From an uncultured Clostridia bacterium (GTDB lineage Bacteria; Bacillota; Clostridia; Christensenellales; Borkfalkiaceae), in the NCBI GenBank assembly GCA_947627575.1, contig CANQWN010000001.1:1-64000 (forward strand): a DNA stretch of 64,000 nucleotides, written 5' to 3'. The position numbers and the translations under genes are program-made. Under the pieces are notes generated by a model that ran no database searches, was not told where the DNA came from, and saw only the letters and a list, made by a program, of their open reading frames with translations. Shown piece by piece: positions 40,533 to 49,947 of the stretch (position 1 is its first letter; each line of letters begins with the position of its first letter).

Positions 40533-42362
40533 ATGTTGAGAAATGATTTAAGGAACGTGGCTATAATTGCCCACGTAGACCACGGCAAAACTACGCTTGT
40601 GGACGCAATGCTTAAACAGAGCCATACCTTCCGCGACAATCAGGCGGTGGAAGAGAGAATTATGGACTCTAACGATATCGAGCGGGAAAGGGGCATAACC
40701 ATTCTCGCCAAAAATACTTCCGTGCAATATAAGGGCGTAAAAATCAATATAGTGGATACGCCGGGGCACGCCGATTTTTCGGGCGAAGTGGAAAGGGTAA
40801 TGATGATGGTGAACGGCGTGCTCGTCCTCGTCGACGCCGCAGAAGGACCTATGCCGCAGACGAGGTTCGTCGTGCAAAAGGCGCTTGAAATGGGGCACAG
40901 GCTTATCATAGTAGTCAACAAAATCGACCGTCCCGACGCGCGCCTCAACGAGGTTCAGGACGAAATTCTTGAACTTTTGCTTGAATTGGACGCTTCCGAC
41001 GACCAGCTTTTAAGCCCCGTGGTATGGTGTTCGGGCAGGGACGGCACGGCAACTTTGGATTTAAACGAAAAGGGCAAGGATCTTACCCCGCTTTTCGATA
41101 CTATTTTAAATCATATACAGCCCATGGAAGTGGACGAAAAGGGCGCGGCGCAACTGCTTGTATCCTCGATAGACTACAACGATTACGTGGGCAGGATAGG
41201 CATAGGCAGGATAGAGCGCGGCGTAGTTACGCAGGGGCAAAGCGTGGTAGTGTGCAACTATAACGATATGCATCTCAAAACGCCCGGCAAACTTGTAAAT
41301 CTCTATCAGATAAACGGTTTGCAACGCACCCCGTGCGAAAGCGCTTCCGCCGGCGATATAGTGTGCTTTTCCGGGCTTGAAAAGATAAACATAGGCGATA
41401 CCGTATGTTCGCCCGATTGCGTGGAACCGCACAAATTCGTCAAGATAACGGAACCCACCGTTGAAATGACCTTTTCCGTGAACGATTCACCGTTCGCCGG
41501 CAAAGACGGCAAGTGGGTAACCACCCGCCATTTGAGGGACAGGCTTTTCCGCGAATTGTTGCGCGACGTGTCTCTCCGTGTAGAGGAAACCGATTCCGCC
41601 GATAGTTTCAGGGTATGCGGCAGGGGCGAAATGCATCTTTCCATACTCATCGAAAATATGCGCAGGGAAGGGTACGAATTTCAGGTTTCCACTCCCCGCG
41701 TAATGTACAAGGAAATAGACGGCGTCCGTTACGAGCCGATGGAAAGGCTGATAATAGACGTGCCGGAAGAATCCACGGGCGCGGTTTTCCAAAGTATGGG
41801 CAACCGCAAGGGCGAGCTGTTGCATATGGGCGCGATAGGTTCCCGCACCCGCCTCGAATTTATTATTCCCGCAAGGGGGCTGTTCGGTTATAAATCGGAA
41901 TTTCTCACCTCCACCAAGGGCGAGGGCGTAATGAACAGCGTATTTTTCGAATATCAGCCGTATAAGGGAGAACTTACCCGCAGGGTAACAGGTTCGTTGG
42001 TTGCCTTTGAAACGGGCGAAGCCGTAACGTACGGGCTTTACAACGCGCAGGGCAGGGGCAATTTGTTCATAGGCGCGGGCACCCCCGTCTACGAGGGTAT
42101 GGTGATAGGCGAATCGCCCAAATCGGAAGATATAAACGTAAACGTCTGCAAAACAAAGCATCTTACAAATACCCGCAGCAGCGCCAGCGACGAGGCGTTA
42201 AGGCTTATAACCCCCAAAAAGATGAGTCTTGAGGAATGTCTTGAATTTATAGCCGACGACGAACTTCTTGAAATAACCCCCAAAAATATCCGTATAAGAA
42301 AGCGTATTCTCGACAGCGAACTTCGCGCAAAAGCGCGCGCAAGAGAGAAAAAGCAGGTATAA
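40533..42362 (+). CDS. typA: Ribosome-associated GTPase TypA/BipA
   Basis: Translational GTPase of the EF-G family that acts in ribosome assembly and stress or cold adaptation. The 609-residue protein has G1 [10 protein letters not shown] near 15, switch [26 protein letters not shown], two further beta-barrel/EF-G-like domains, and the TypA-specific C-terminal domain ([15 protein letters not shown], then [12 protein letters not shown]). The frame extends 39 nt upstream, but the [17 protein letters not shown] start fits the family. No Shine-Dalgarno is visible, and the promoter places the transcript start at the ATG. Confidence 0.97.
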   Translation: MLRNDLRNVAIIAHVDHGKTTLVDAMLKQSHTFRDNQAVEERIMDSNDIERERGITILAKNTSVQYKGVKINIVDTPGHADFSGEVERVMMMVNGVLVLVDAAEGPMPQTRFVVQKALEMGHRLIIVVNKIDRPDARLNEVQDEILELLLELDASDDQLLSPVVWCSGRDGTATLDLNEKGKDLTPLFDTILNHIQPMEVDEKGAAQLLVSSIDYNDYVGRIGIGRIERGVVTQGQSVVVCNYNDMHLKTPGKLVNLYQINGLQRTPCESASAGDIVCFSGLEKINIGDTVCSPDCVEPHKFVKITEPTVEMTFSVNDSPFAGKDGKWVTTRHLRDRLFRELLRDVSLRVEETDSADSFRVCGRGEMHLSILIENMRREGYEFQVSTPRVMYKEIDGVRYEPMERLIIDVPEESTGAVFQSMGNRKGELLHMGAIGSRTRLEFIIPARGLFGYKSEFLTSTKGEGVMNSVFFEYQPYKGELTRRVTGSLVAFETGEAVTYGLYNAQGRGNLFIGAGTPVYEGMVIGESPKSEDINVNVCKTKHLTNTRSSASDEALRLITPKKMSLEECLEFIADDELLEITPKNIRIRKRILDSELRAKARAREKKQV

Positions 42363-42384
42363 AGGCAGGTTTTGCCGCATATAT

Positions 42385-42414
42385 AAATACCACCGCAAAG
42401 GTGGTATTTTTTTT
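42385..42414 (+). terminator. Terminator between typA and yabP
   Basis: AAATACCACC pairs with GGTGGTATTT around a short loop and runs into eight T. Confidence 0.85.
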
Positions 42415-42424
42415 GCGAGGTGTT

Positions 42425-42679
42425 ATGGAAGTTACGGCTCATTCTGTTAATATAGAACAATGTAAAAAAATAACCGCTACGGCTATTTTAAGCGTAGACG
42501 CTTTTTCGGAAAAGCAGATAGTTTTGTCGTGGCAGGAGGGCAGGATAGTTGTTAGCGGCAGCGGTATGAAGATAACCGCGTTTTCCCGTACGGGCGGCAA
42601 CTTTTCCGCCGCGGGTAATATCAATTCGGTGCGGTATATCCCCAAGGGAACGGGGTTAAAGCAAAAACTTTTCGGGTAA
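42425..42679 (+). CDS. yabP: Spore cortex protein YabP
   Basis: An 84-residue protein of the YabP family, needed for spore cortex formation in Bacillus. It shows the compact beta-rich core typical of the family (ILSVDAFSEKQIVLSW, then GRIVVSGSGMKITAFS and the NFSAAGNINSVRYI segment). A GAGGTG site precedes ATG 42425; the frame could extend 24 nt upstream but that would enter the terminator. yabQ follows one base after the stop, the conserved yabP-yabQ pairing. Confidence 0.9.
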   Translation: MEVTAHSVNIEQCKKITATAILSVDAFSEKQIVLSWQEGRIVVSGSGMKITAFSRTGGNFSAAGNINSVRYIPKGTGLKQKLFG

Positions 42680-42680
42680 T

Positions 42681-43124
42681 ATGCAGGTATTTGTCCTTCT
42701 TACTTGCACGCTGTGCGGCGTTGTGTGCGGCGTGGTTTACGATTTTTTTTATCTTATACGTTGCGCCGTGTGCGGGATAGATAAGCGCGCGTACACCGTA
42801 AAAGATATAATTTTTACCGCCGCCTGCGATTTGCTGTTTTTTGCGGTTTTCGCGGCGGCGTACATTTTCACGTCGGTAATGTTCGGCTTCGGCGGCATAA
42901 GGTGGTATATGATAGCGGGTTGCGCCGCAGGGTTGATATTATATTTAAAAAGTTTACACGTTATTGTTGCATTTTCGGTTAAAAAAGTTTATAATATTGT
43001 AAAAAGCGGAAAGGAAGCCGGAAATGACAGAGGAAAAGCGCAACAAACTAATCGCCGCCGTCACGGTAAACGTAATACTGTTGATAGTAATACTCGCCGT
43101 AGTGCTGGTGTATCAGTTGATTGA
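42681..43124 (+). CDS. yabQ: Spore cortex biosynthesis protein YabQ
   Basis: A 147-residue integral membrane protein of the YabQ family with hydrophobic helices at about 3-24, 43-67 and 75-100 and a basic, Arg/Lys-rich tail. It belongs to the yabP-yabQ-divIC group controlled by sporulation sigma factors in Bacillus. The last 101 nt overlap the divIC start in another frame. The tail encoded there (rich in Arg, Asn and Gln) looks like by-product sequence, so the ancestral stop may have been earlier. Confidence 0.88.
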   Translation: MQVFVLLTCTLCGVVCGVVYDFFYLIRCAVCGIDKRAYTVKDIIFTAACDLLFFAVFAAAYIFTSVMFGFGGIRWYMIAGCAAGLILYLKSLHVIVAFSVKKVYNIVKSGKEAGNDRGKAQQTNRRRHGKRNTVDSNTRRSAGVSVD

Positions 43125-43281
43125 AATTTCGGTTAAAAACAACCGTAAAAAGCAATACGCGCAGGAAATTCAAAGCTATTACGAAGAACTTGAAAAAGCC
43201 GAAAACAGCCTCGATTATTATCAATCGGACGAATACCTCAAACAGCTTGCCTTTAAATACGGCTTCGATTTCCCCGACTGA
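43024..43281 (+). CDS. divIC: DivIC/FtsB-like septum protein
   Basis: An 85-residue single-pass protein: short cytoplasmic N-terminus, membrane helix (about 10-32, VTVNVILLIVILAVVLVYQL) and an extracytoplasmic coiled coil (about 35-70) ending in YLKQLAFKYGFDFPD, where the family has an E-x-x-AR-x-x-x-x-x-x-PGE-like end. It is predicted to work with FtsL/DivIB at the division septum. A GGAAG site inside yabQ precedes the ATG. It overlaps yabQ by 101 nt, which is unusually long. Confidence 0.85.
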   Translation: MTEEKRNKLIAAVTVNVILLIVILAVVLVYQLIEISVKNNRKKQYAQEIQSYYEELEKAENSLDYYQSDEYLKQLAFKYGFDFPD

Positions 43282-43282
43282 T

Positions 43283-44143
43283 ATGAAAATAGCGATTATC
43301 GACATAGGTTCAAATTCCGTCCGCCTCGCACTTCTGGCGGACGGAAAAACTATTTATAAGCGTCTTGCTTCCACCCGTCTGGGTTCGGGGCTTGACGCGT
43401 ACGGGCGGCTGAACGCGCAGGCAATAGAGCGCACCGTAAAAGCCATATGCGACTTTGCGGAAGCGGCGGCATACGACGGCGCGGAAAAAGTATACGCCTT
43501 CGGTACGGCGGCGGTGCGTTCCGCCGCAAACGGCGAAGAATTTGTCTCCGCCGTATACAGGGCGTGCAAAATAGAAGTGGACGTCGTGGACGGCGTAAGA
43601 GAGGCGCGGCTGGGTATTCTCGGCGCGTTCGGAAATGCCGACGGCGGAATAATCGACGTGGGCGGGGCAAGTACGGAAGTTACATACCAAACGGGCGGAA
43701 AGACAGCGTACACCCACAGCGTAAACGTCGGCACCGTGCGCCTTTTCGACGCCGCGGGCAGAGATAAACGCAAACTTGAAAGGATTATAGAAGAGAGGGT
43801 ATCGCAATATCCCGCGTTTTCATCCTCGCTTCCCGTCCGCGCAATAGGCGGCACCGCCACGCGTATGGCGGCTATAAAGCGCGGCGTATGCCAATATACG
43901 CCCGGGCTGACGGACGGCACGCCTTTCGGCAGGGATGAACTGTACGCCTTTGCGGATAAATTGCTTACCGCGCCCGTCGAAACTATACGCGCCAATACTA
44001 TTTGCGGCGATGCTTCCGACATAATAGGCGGCGGTTGCCTGTTGCTGGCGGAAATAATGCGCAGATTTTCCATAGAAAGCATTACCGTGTCCGAAAGCGA
44101 CAATATTGAGGGTTACGCCGCGGCGTTGGGGGTATGCAATTGA
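43283..44143 (+). CDS. ppx: Ppx/GppA-family exopolyphosphatase/pppGpp phosphatase
   Basis: Acid-sugar-kinase-fold hydrolase of polyphosphate or pppGpp. The 286-residue protein, the short single-module form, has the N-terminal phosphate loop IAIIDIGSNSVRLAL, AFGTAAVRSAANG near 75, the second phosphate motif GGIIDVGGASTEVTY near 120 and IGGTATRMAA near 190. The frame continues upstream to 43121 antiphase with divIC, but the family N-terminus fixes ATG 43283, one base past the divIC stop. Activity on polyP versus pppGpp cannot be told from sequence; relA lies 25 kb away. Confidence 0.92.
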   Translation: MKIAIIDIGSNSVRLALLADGKTIYKRLASTRLGSGLDAYGRLNAQAIERTVKAICDFAEAAAYDGAEKVYAFGTAAVRSAANGEEFVSAVYRACKIEVDVVDGVREARLGILGAFGNADGGIIDVGGASTEVTYQTGGKTAYTHSVNVGTVRLFDAAGRDKRKLERIIEERVSQYPAFSSSLPVRAIGGTATRMAAIKRGVCQYTPGLTDGTPFGRDELYAFADKLLTAPVETIRANTICGDASDIIGGGCLLLAEIMRRFSIESITVSESDNIEGYAAALGVCN

Positions 44144-44874
44144 AACGCATTATTTTTACGGTAATTTCCGCGGCGGTCGCCATAGGCGCAGCCTGCGCAG
44201 GCGCATACGTTATGTGGAAGGGAGATTGGGGCATATGGTGTCTCGCCTATTACGCGCTTATGTTTTTATGCTTTCCGCTTGCAAGCGCTCTGCACGAATG
44301 CGGACACGCCCTCGTCGGGGTGTGCGCGGGATTTAAAGTTAAACCCGCTTTCAGGTTTTTCGGCTCGTCGTTCTGTAAGTTAAGCGCGGTAAAGGGCAAC
44401 GCGTTAAAAGCCCGTTTTCTTTCCGTTGCTTTCGGCGGGCTTGCGGTAAACGCATTATGTTGCATACTTTGCTCGCTTGCGCTTTGGGCAGGCGGCGGTT
44501 GGGCGTGGTGCGGCGCGTTGCTTCCGTCGTCTGCATATCTGCTTGTGTTGAACGCTTTGCCTTTCTGTACGGGCGGCGGCAAAACCGACGGCGAAGTTAT
44601 AACGGAAACTTTGAGGGGGGAGGATTCCGCAAAGGTGTTGCTTGCAATACTTTCCGTTCAGGCGGAATTAAACGGCGGAAAGCCCCTTGCGCAGATTGAG
44701 GAAAGCAAACTTACCGGTTTGCCTCAATTGCCGGAGGACGATATAAATTTCATTACGCTTACCAAATTGCGCGCGGAATATTACGCGGCAAACGGAAATT
44801 CCGAAAAAGCGGAATTTTACAATTCGCGCTTTGAAGAACTTAAAATTTATCTGCCCGACAGATATGAAATATAA
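44134..44874 (+). CDS. M50-like (site-2-protease-type) membrane protein
   Basis: A 246-residue protein with membrane helices at about 8-27, 34-55 and 95-150. The segment LASALHECGHALVG carries a His54-Glu-x-x-His58 zinc motif at the end of a helix, and NALPFCTGGGKTDGE near 135-150 resembles the second M50 motif with a possible third ligand (Asp). This matches intramembrane metalloproteases such as SpoIVFB in outline, though there is no CBS or PDZ domain. The C-terminal 80 residues are soluble and helical. It overlaps ppx by 10 nt. Substrate unknown; a sporulation or envelope-stress role is only a guess. Confidence 0.65.
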   Translation: MQLKRIIFTVISAAVAIGAACAGAYVMWKGDWGIWCLAYYALMFLCFPLASALHECGHALVGVCAGFKVKPAFRFFGSSFCKLSAVKGNALKARFLSVAFGGLAVNALCCILCSLALWAGGGWAWCGALLPSSAYLLVLNALPFCTGGGKTDGEVITETLRGEDSAKVLLAILSVQAELNGGKPLAQIEESKLTGLPQLPEDDINFITLTKLRAEYYAANGNSEKAEFYNSRFEELKIYLPDRYEI

Positions 44875-44923
44875 ATAACGGCGCGATTTGCCGAAGTTTA
44901 TGCGCAAAACTTTTTAAAATATT

Positions 44924-44953
44924 AATATCCCCGCGTTTCCACGCGGGGATATT
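44924..44953. terminator. Bidirectional terminator hairpin
   Basis: AATATCCCCGCG pairs with CGCGGGGATATT around a six-base loop, between the convergent protease and zinc-ribbon genes. T tracts on either side are poor. Confidence 0.7.
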
Positions 44954-45085
44954 TCAGCTTATTCTGTAAAGCCTGCCGAAGCAGTTGGGGCAAATTCTTC
45001 CCCACAGCTCGGCTTTTTGTTTGCAGACGTGATTCCCGCAATTTCCGCATTCGAAAATTTCGGAGGGATCGTCAAAAGTCAACAT
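44954..45085 (-). CDS. Zinc-ribbon mini-protein
   Basis: A 43-residue protein with two CxxC knuckles, FECGNC near the N-terminus and CPNC near the C-terminus, plus a cysteine and histidine between them, so it probably binds one zinc. ATG 45085 has a weak AGG; an in-frame ATG at 45109 would add eight residues. Longer starts lie upstream of the predicted promoter. Such short ribbons are common in Clostridia and their function is unknown. Its promoter region is shared with gyrB, facing away. Confidence 0.6.
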   Translation of the reverse strand: MLTFDDPSEIFECGNCGNHVCKQKAELWGRICPNCFGRLYRIS

Positions 45086-45125
45086 ATTTTCGCAACCTGT
45101 TTTTTTCATAAAAAAAGTATGTAAA

Positions 45126-45154
45126 ATTATTCTGAAATAATTCGTAAAATTCAA
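45126..45154 (-). promoter_or_regulatory. Promoter of the zinc-ribbon gene
   Basis: On the minus strand TTGAAT (45149-45154), a 17-bp spacer and AATAAT (45126-45131); the start site would be near 45119. Confidence 0.5.
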
Positions 45155-45171
45155 ATTTTTTATTCAAAAAC

Positions 45172-45200
45172 TTTACTTATTTCTAATAATATGGTATAAT
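45172..45200 (+). promoter_or_regulatory. gyrB promoter with extended -10
   Basis: TTTACT (45172-45177), a 17-bp spacer and perfect TATAAT (45195-45200) with TG one base before it. Confidence 0.75.
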
Positions 45201-45239
45201 AAATATAATCTATTGCATATTTATCAAAGGGGATTTGAA

Positions 45240-47165
45240 ATGCCTGAAAAAATCGACAATATTTACGATGCCAACAGCTTAAAAGCGTTAAAGGGGCTTG
45301 AACCCGTAAGGGAACATCCGGGTATGTATATCGGCCCTACGGACGAAAAAGGATTGCATTGCCTTGTCAGGGAAGTTATCGATAATTCCATAGACGAAGC
45401 GCTTGCGGGCTTTTGCGACAGAATAGACGTTACTATTACCGAGGACGGAACCTGCGTTGTAAAGGATAACGGCAGGGGCATACCCACGGGTATAAACGAA
45501 GAAGAGGGGATAAGCGGCGTCGAGCTTGCGCTTACAAACCTCAACGCGGGCGGTAAATTCGGCGGCGGAAGCAAGGCGGGCGGATACAAAATCTCGTCAG
45601 GGCTTCACGGCGTGGGCGTTTCGTGCGTAAACGCGCTTTCCGATACCTTGGTTGCGGAAGTGTGCCAAAACGGACACGTATTCAAACAGGTATATCATTG
45701 CGGCGTTCCCGAAGAGCCGCTTAAAATAGTAGGCGACACGGAAGAAACGGGCACCACCATAGCTTTCCACCCCGACGCCACTATGTTTGAAACAATCGAA
45801 TTCAATTACGATACGTTAAAAACCCTCCTGCGCGAACTTTCTTATCTTAACAAGGGGCTTACCCTTACGCTTACGGATAAGCGCGGGGAGAAGGAACGCA
45901 ACGACGTGTTCTGCTATGAAGGCGGCGTTGTGCATTTTATAGAGGATATCAACAAGGGCAAGGAAGTGTTGTTTGAAAAGCCCGTGTATTTCGAGGACAG
46001 CGAGGGGGACGACAGGTTTCTCGAAGTTGCCATTCAGTATAACGACAGCTATGTAGAACAGATTTTCCCTTTCTCAAACAATATCCGCCAGCCCGACGGC
46101 GGCACCCATCTGGACGGCTTCAAAGCCGCGCTTACAAAGGTTATCAACGACGCGGGGCACAGGCTTAATATCCTCAAGGACAGTGAAAAACTTTCAGGCG
46201 AGGACGTGCGCGAGGGTATAACCGCCGTAGTTTCCGTCAAAATTGCGGACGCGCAGTACGAAAGCCAGACAAAAAGCAAACTTTGTTCCACATACGTGCG
46301 CGGTTTCGTGCAGAAATCGGTAACCGATAAATTCGGCACTTACCTCGAAGAACACCCCGCCGAAACCCGCGAACTTATAATGCGTTGCATCACGGCTCAA
46401 CGCGCAAGGGAAGCCGCCCGCCTCGCCCGCGAGGAAACCCACAGAAAGGGCGTGCTTGAAAGCACAAAACTTCCCGGCAAACTTGCCGACTGTTCGGATA
46501 AACGCCCCGAACTTTGCGAAATTTACATCGTCGAAGGTGACAGCGCGGGCGGCACGGCAAAGCAGGGCAGAGACAGACGTTTTCAGGCGATTCTGCCCCT
46601 GCGCGGCAAGATTCTGAACGTCGAAAAAGTGCGTATAAACCGCGTTCTCGAAAACGAGGAAATCAAAGCTATGATAACCGCTTTCGGTTGCGGCATACAG
46701 GAAAATTTCGACGAAAGCAAGTTGAGATACGACAGAATTATAATTATGACCGACGCGGACGTAGACGGTTCTCATATAAGGATACTTTTGCTTACGTTCT
46801 TCTTCCGCTATATGCGCCCGTTGGTTGAAAACGGACACGTATACGCGGCGCAACCGCCCCTCTACAAAGTTTCCGCAAAGGGAATTGAGGACAAATATCT
46901 TTACGACGACAAGGCGCTTGAAGAATTCAGAAATACCTTTGACGGCAAATTTGAATTGCAGAGATATAAGGGCTTGGGCGAGATGAACAAGGAACAGCTT
47001 TGGGAAACTACTATGGACCCCGCGAAGCGTACGCTTGTCCGCATAAACGTAGAGGACGCGATAGAGGCGGATAAGACGTTTGCATTGCTCATGGGCGAAC
47101 AGCCCGAACTCCGCCGTCAGTTTATCGAAGAAAACGCAAAGCTCGTGGAAGAGCTTGACGTTTAA
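45240..47165 (+). CDS. gyrB: DNA gyrase subunit B
   Basis: ATPase subunit of DNA gyrase, 641 residues. The GHKL ATPase domain has [26 protein letters not shown] and [14 protein letters not shown]. The transducer follows, and the Toprim domain has [15 protein letters not shown] and [13 protein letters not shown]. The C-terminus has the gyrase RYKGLGEMN motif. ATG 45240 is preceded by AAAGGGGA; an upstream in-frame start at 45213 is not needed. Topoisomerase IV ParE shares many of these motifs, but the paired downstream subunit looks like GyrA. Confidence 0.95.
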   Translation: MPEKIDNIYDANSLKALKGLEPVREHPGMYIGPTDEKGLHCLVREVIDNSIDEALAGFCDRIDVTITEDGTCVVKDNGRGIPTGINEEEGISGVELALTNLNAGGKFGGGSKAGGYKISSGLHGVGVSCVNALSDTLVAEVCQNGHVFKQVYHCGVPEEPLKIVGDTEETGTTIAFHPDATMFETIEFNYDTLKTLLRELSYLNKGLTLTLTDKRGEKERNDVFCYEGGVVHFIEDINKGKEVLFEKPVYFEDSEGDDRFLEVAIQYNDSYVEQIFPFSNNIRQPDGGTHLDGFKAALTKVINDAGHRLNILKDSEKLSGEDVREGITAVVSVKIADAQYESQTKSKLCSTYVRGFVQKSVTDKFGTYLEEHPAETRELIMRCITAQRAREAARLAREETHRKGVLESTKLPGKLADCSDKRPELCEIYIVEGDSAGGTAKQGRDRRFQAILPLRGKILNVEKVRINRVLENEEIKAMITAFGCGIQENFDESKLRYDRIIIMTDADVDGSHIRILLLTFFFRYMRPLVENGHVYAAQPPLYKVSAKGIEDKYLYDDKALEEFRNTFDGKFELQRYKGLGEMNKEQLWETTMDPAKRTLVRINVEDAIEADKTFALLMGEQPELRRQFIEENAKLVEELDV

Positions 47166-47176
47166 GGAGGTGCGAT

Positions 47177-49738
47177 ATGGCTAAAAAAGAAACAAGTCCG
47201 GAGCTTACCGAAGAATTCAGAAAAACGCTGTCCATGACCAAAATGCTTGAAGTGGAAGTGGACGAAGAACTTAAAAGATCCTTCATAGCCTACGCTATGG
47301 CGGTAAACGTTTCCCGCGCCATTCCCGACGTAAGGGACGGGCTTAAACCCGTGCACCGCCGCATACTCTATTCCATGCACGAGCTGGGCTTATATTCCGA
47401 CAAGGCGTTCAGAAAATGCGCGCGTATTGTCGGCGATTGCCTCGGTAAATATCATCCCCATGGCGATTCGTCCGTGTACGACGCGCTTGTACGTCTTGCA
47501 CAGGATTTCTCTATAAACTTCCCGCTTGTGGAAGGGCACGGCAACTTCGGTTCCGTAGACGGCGACCCTGCCGCGGCAATGAGATATACCGAAGCGAGGC
47601 TTTCCCGTCTCGCCGCCGAAATGCTTCGCGATCTCGATAAGGAAACGGTTGATTTCTACCCCACGTTCGACGATACGGGTATGCAGCCCTCCGTATTGCC
47701 TTCGCGCTTCCCCAATATGCTTGTAAACGGTTCCGACGGCATAGCCGTAGGTATGGCTACAAACATACCGCCTCATAACCTCGGCGAGGTTATCGACGGC
47801 GTTATAGCAATGATAGAAAACCCCGATATAGATATTGACGAGCTTATGGAATACGTCCCCGCGCCCGATTTCCCCACAGGCGCGTTGATAATGGGCAGAA
47901 GCGGCATAAGAAAGGCATATAAAACGGGGCGCGGCAACATCACAATACGTTCCCGTTGCGAAATAGAGGAATACCAAAGCGGCAACACCACCCGCACGCG
48001 TATAATTGTTTCCGAAATTCCCTATCAGGTAAATAAGGCAAAACTTATCGAAAATATCGCCGACCTCGTCAAGGATAAGCGCGTGGAAGGTATTTCGGAT
48101 ATACGCGAAGAATCCGACAGGGACGGCATGCGCATTGTTATCGAAATCAAAAAGGACGCCAACGCGCAGGTCGTTTTAAACACCCTTTACAAACATACCA
48201 ATTTACAGATTTCTGACGGCATAATAATGCTTGCCCTTGTGGACGGCACGCCGAGAATACTAAACCTTAAGGAATGTCTGTACTACTATCTCGAACACCA
48301 GAAGGACATAATAGTCCGCCGCACCAAATTCGATCTCGGCAAAACAGAGGAACGCGCGCATATCCTGCGCGGGCTTGTGATAGCGCAGGCAAATATAGAG
48401 GAAGTGGTGGAAGTTTGCCGCAACGCGATAGATAAAAACGACTGCGTTGCAAAACTAACCGCAAACTTCGCTTTGGACGAAAGGCAGGCGACAGCCGTTG
48501 CGGAACTGCGCCTGTACCGCATTTCGCATCTCGAAGTGGACAAACTCAACGAGGAACTGTCCCAGCTTGAAAATACAATAGCGGACCTGAAAGACATACT
48601 CGCCAACGAATGGCGCGTGCTTGAAATAATCAAAAACGACTTGCTTGAAATCAAGCGCAAGTATCCTTCCGAAAGAAAGACGGAAATTGCCGTTGATTAC
48701 GACGGCGAGATTGAGGACGCGGACTTAATTCCCGTAGAGCAGGTAGTGGTTTCTATGACTCATTCCGGCTATGTAAAGCGTCTGCCCGTTGCCGAATACC
48801 ACGCGCAACACCGCGGCGGAATGGGCGTTACGGCGCACCGCCCCAAAGAGGAAGACTTTGTGGAAAGGTTGTGCATATGTTCCTCTCACGACGATTTATT
48901 GCTGTTCTCTACCCTCGGCAAGGTATACCGTATAAAATGTTACGCCATACCCGAAGCGGCGCGTACGGCGCGCGGCAGGGCGATTGTAAATATCGTACAG
49001 CTTGCGCAGGACGAAAAGATTAACGCCGTTATTCCCGTCAAGGAAGGGGCGGAAGGCTATATAGCTTTCGCCACGGCAAGGGGGCAGATCAAAAAGACGG
49101 CGCTTTCGGAATTTGAAAGGATAAACCGCAACGGAAAAATCGCCATAAAACTTGCCGATGACGACCAACTTATTTCAGTTCAGTTCACTACGGGCAAAGA
49201 CGAGCTTATTATCGCTTCCCGTTCGGGTAAATGCATACGCTTCTCCGAAGAGGACGTGCGTTCCATGGGCAGAGATACCGCCGGCGTGCGCGCAATGAAG
49301 CTGGACGGCGAGGACAGGCTTGTGGATATGCTTGTGCTTGATAAATGCAAGGATATCCTCACGGTAACTTCCAACGGCTACGGCAAGCGCACAGACCCCG
49401 AAGATTACAGATTGCAGGGCAGGGCAGGCAAAGGCATAAAGGCCGGCGTGTTCACCGACGTAACGGGTTATCTTGTCAATATGAAGCAGGTAACCGCAGA
49501 CGACGATTTGATGATAATTTCGGACGGCGGCACAATAATACGTATGCATTGCGCCGACATTTCAAGGATAGGCAGAAACACCAAGGGAGTGCGCCTTATG
49601 AGGTTGAGGGACGGTTCGGTTGCCACGGTAGCCGTGACGGAGAGAATGGACGACGCCGAGGTGGAAACCCCGCAGGAAACCGCCGCGGAAGACGAAACGG
49701 CAGTTCAGTCCCCCGACGAAGATAACCCCGAAGAATAA
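47177..49738 (+). CDS. gyrA: DNA gyrase subunit A
   Basis: Breakage-reunion subunit, 853 residues. The quinolone-resistance region has [20 protein letters not shown], and [11 protein letters not shown] holds the catalytic tyrosine near 125. A coiled-coil gate follows, then a C-terminal six-blade domain containing the gyrase box-like [11 protein letters not shown] near 755, which supports gyrase over ParC. An acidic tail closes the protein. It starts 11 nt after gyrB with a perfect AGGAGGT site. Two tandem terminators follow. Confidence 0.96.
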   Translation: MAKKETSPELTEEFRKTLSMTKMLEVEVDEELKRSFIAYAMAVNVSRAIPDVRDGLKPVHRRILYSMHELGLYSDKAFRKCARIVGDCLGKYHPHGDSSVYDALVRLAQDFSINFPLVEGHGNFGSVDGDPAAAMRYTEARLSRLAAEMLRDLDKETVDFYPTFDDTGMQPSVLPSRFPNMLVNGSDGIAVGMATNIPPHNLGEVIDGVIAMIENPDIDIDELMEYVPAPDFPTGALIMGRSGIRKAYKTGRGNITIRSRCEIEEYQSGNTTRTRIIVSEIPYQVNKAKLIENIADLVKDKRVEGISDIREESDRDGMRIVIEIKKDANAQVVLNTLYKHTNLQISDGIIMLALVDGTPRILNLKECLYYYLEHQKDIIVRRTKFDLGKTEERAHILRGLVIAQANIEEVVEVCRNAIDKNDCVAKLTANFALDERQATAVAELRLYRISHLEVDKLNEELSQLENTIADLKDILANEWRVLEIIKNDLLEIKRKYPSERKTEIAVDYDGEIEDADLIPVEQVVVSMTHSGYVKRLPVAEYHAQHRGGMGVTAHRPKEEDFVERLCICSSHDDLLLFSTLGKVYRIKCYAIPEAARTARGRAIVNIVQLAQDEKINAVIPVKEGAEGYIAFATARGQIKKTALSEFERINRNGKIAIKLADDDQLISVQFTTGKDELIIASRSGKCIRFSEEDVRSMGRDTAGVRAMKLDGEDRLVDMLVLDKCKDILTVTSNGYGKRTDPEDYRLQGRAGKGIKAGVFTDVTGYLVNMKQVTADDDLMIISDGGTIIRMHCADISRIGRNTKGVRLMRLRDGSVATVAVTERMDDAEVETPQETAAEDETAVQSPDEDNPEE

Positions 49739-49754
49739 ATTTTAATATGTTTAC

Positions 49755-49810
49755 AGCCCCGCCTTAAAAGGCGGGGCTTTTGCTTTACAGCCTTTAAAGG
49801 CTGTTTTTTT
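49755..49810 (+). terminator. Tandem terminators after gyrA
   Basis: First hairpin AGCCCCGCCT/AGGCGGGGCT (49755-49778) then TTTT. Second hairpin ACAGCC/GGCTGT with TTTAAA loop (49787-49804) then seven T. Together they insulate the next cluster from gyrase transcription. Confidence 0.85.
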
Positions 49811-49941
49811 ATATAAAATTTAAGAAATATAAAAATTTTTTTGATTTTTTGATATATTTTTCTTTAAGGTGTATTGCGTATGTCGCCTTTTAATTTTATT
49901 CTTTTTTGTGTTACCGGTAGCAAAATAATAATTTAAGGAGT
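49811..49941 (+). promoter_or_regulatory. AT-rich upstream region of the DUF2589 cluster
   Basis: Very AT-rich, with a short palindrome TACCGGTA near 49912-49919 and an AAGGAG site at 49935-49940. No promoter close to consensus was found, so expression may depend on another sigma factor or on an activator. Confidence 0.3.
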
Positions 49942-49947
49942 GTGAAA

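Noticed and set aside
43121-43282. N-terminal extension of ppx overlapping divIC
   Set aside because: The family begins at the MKIAIIDIGSNS segment, directly after the divIC stop.
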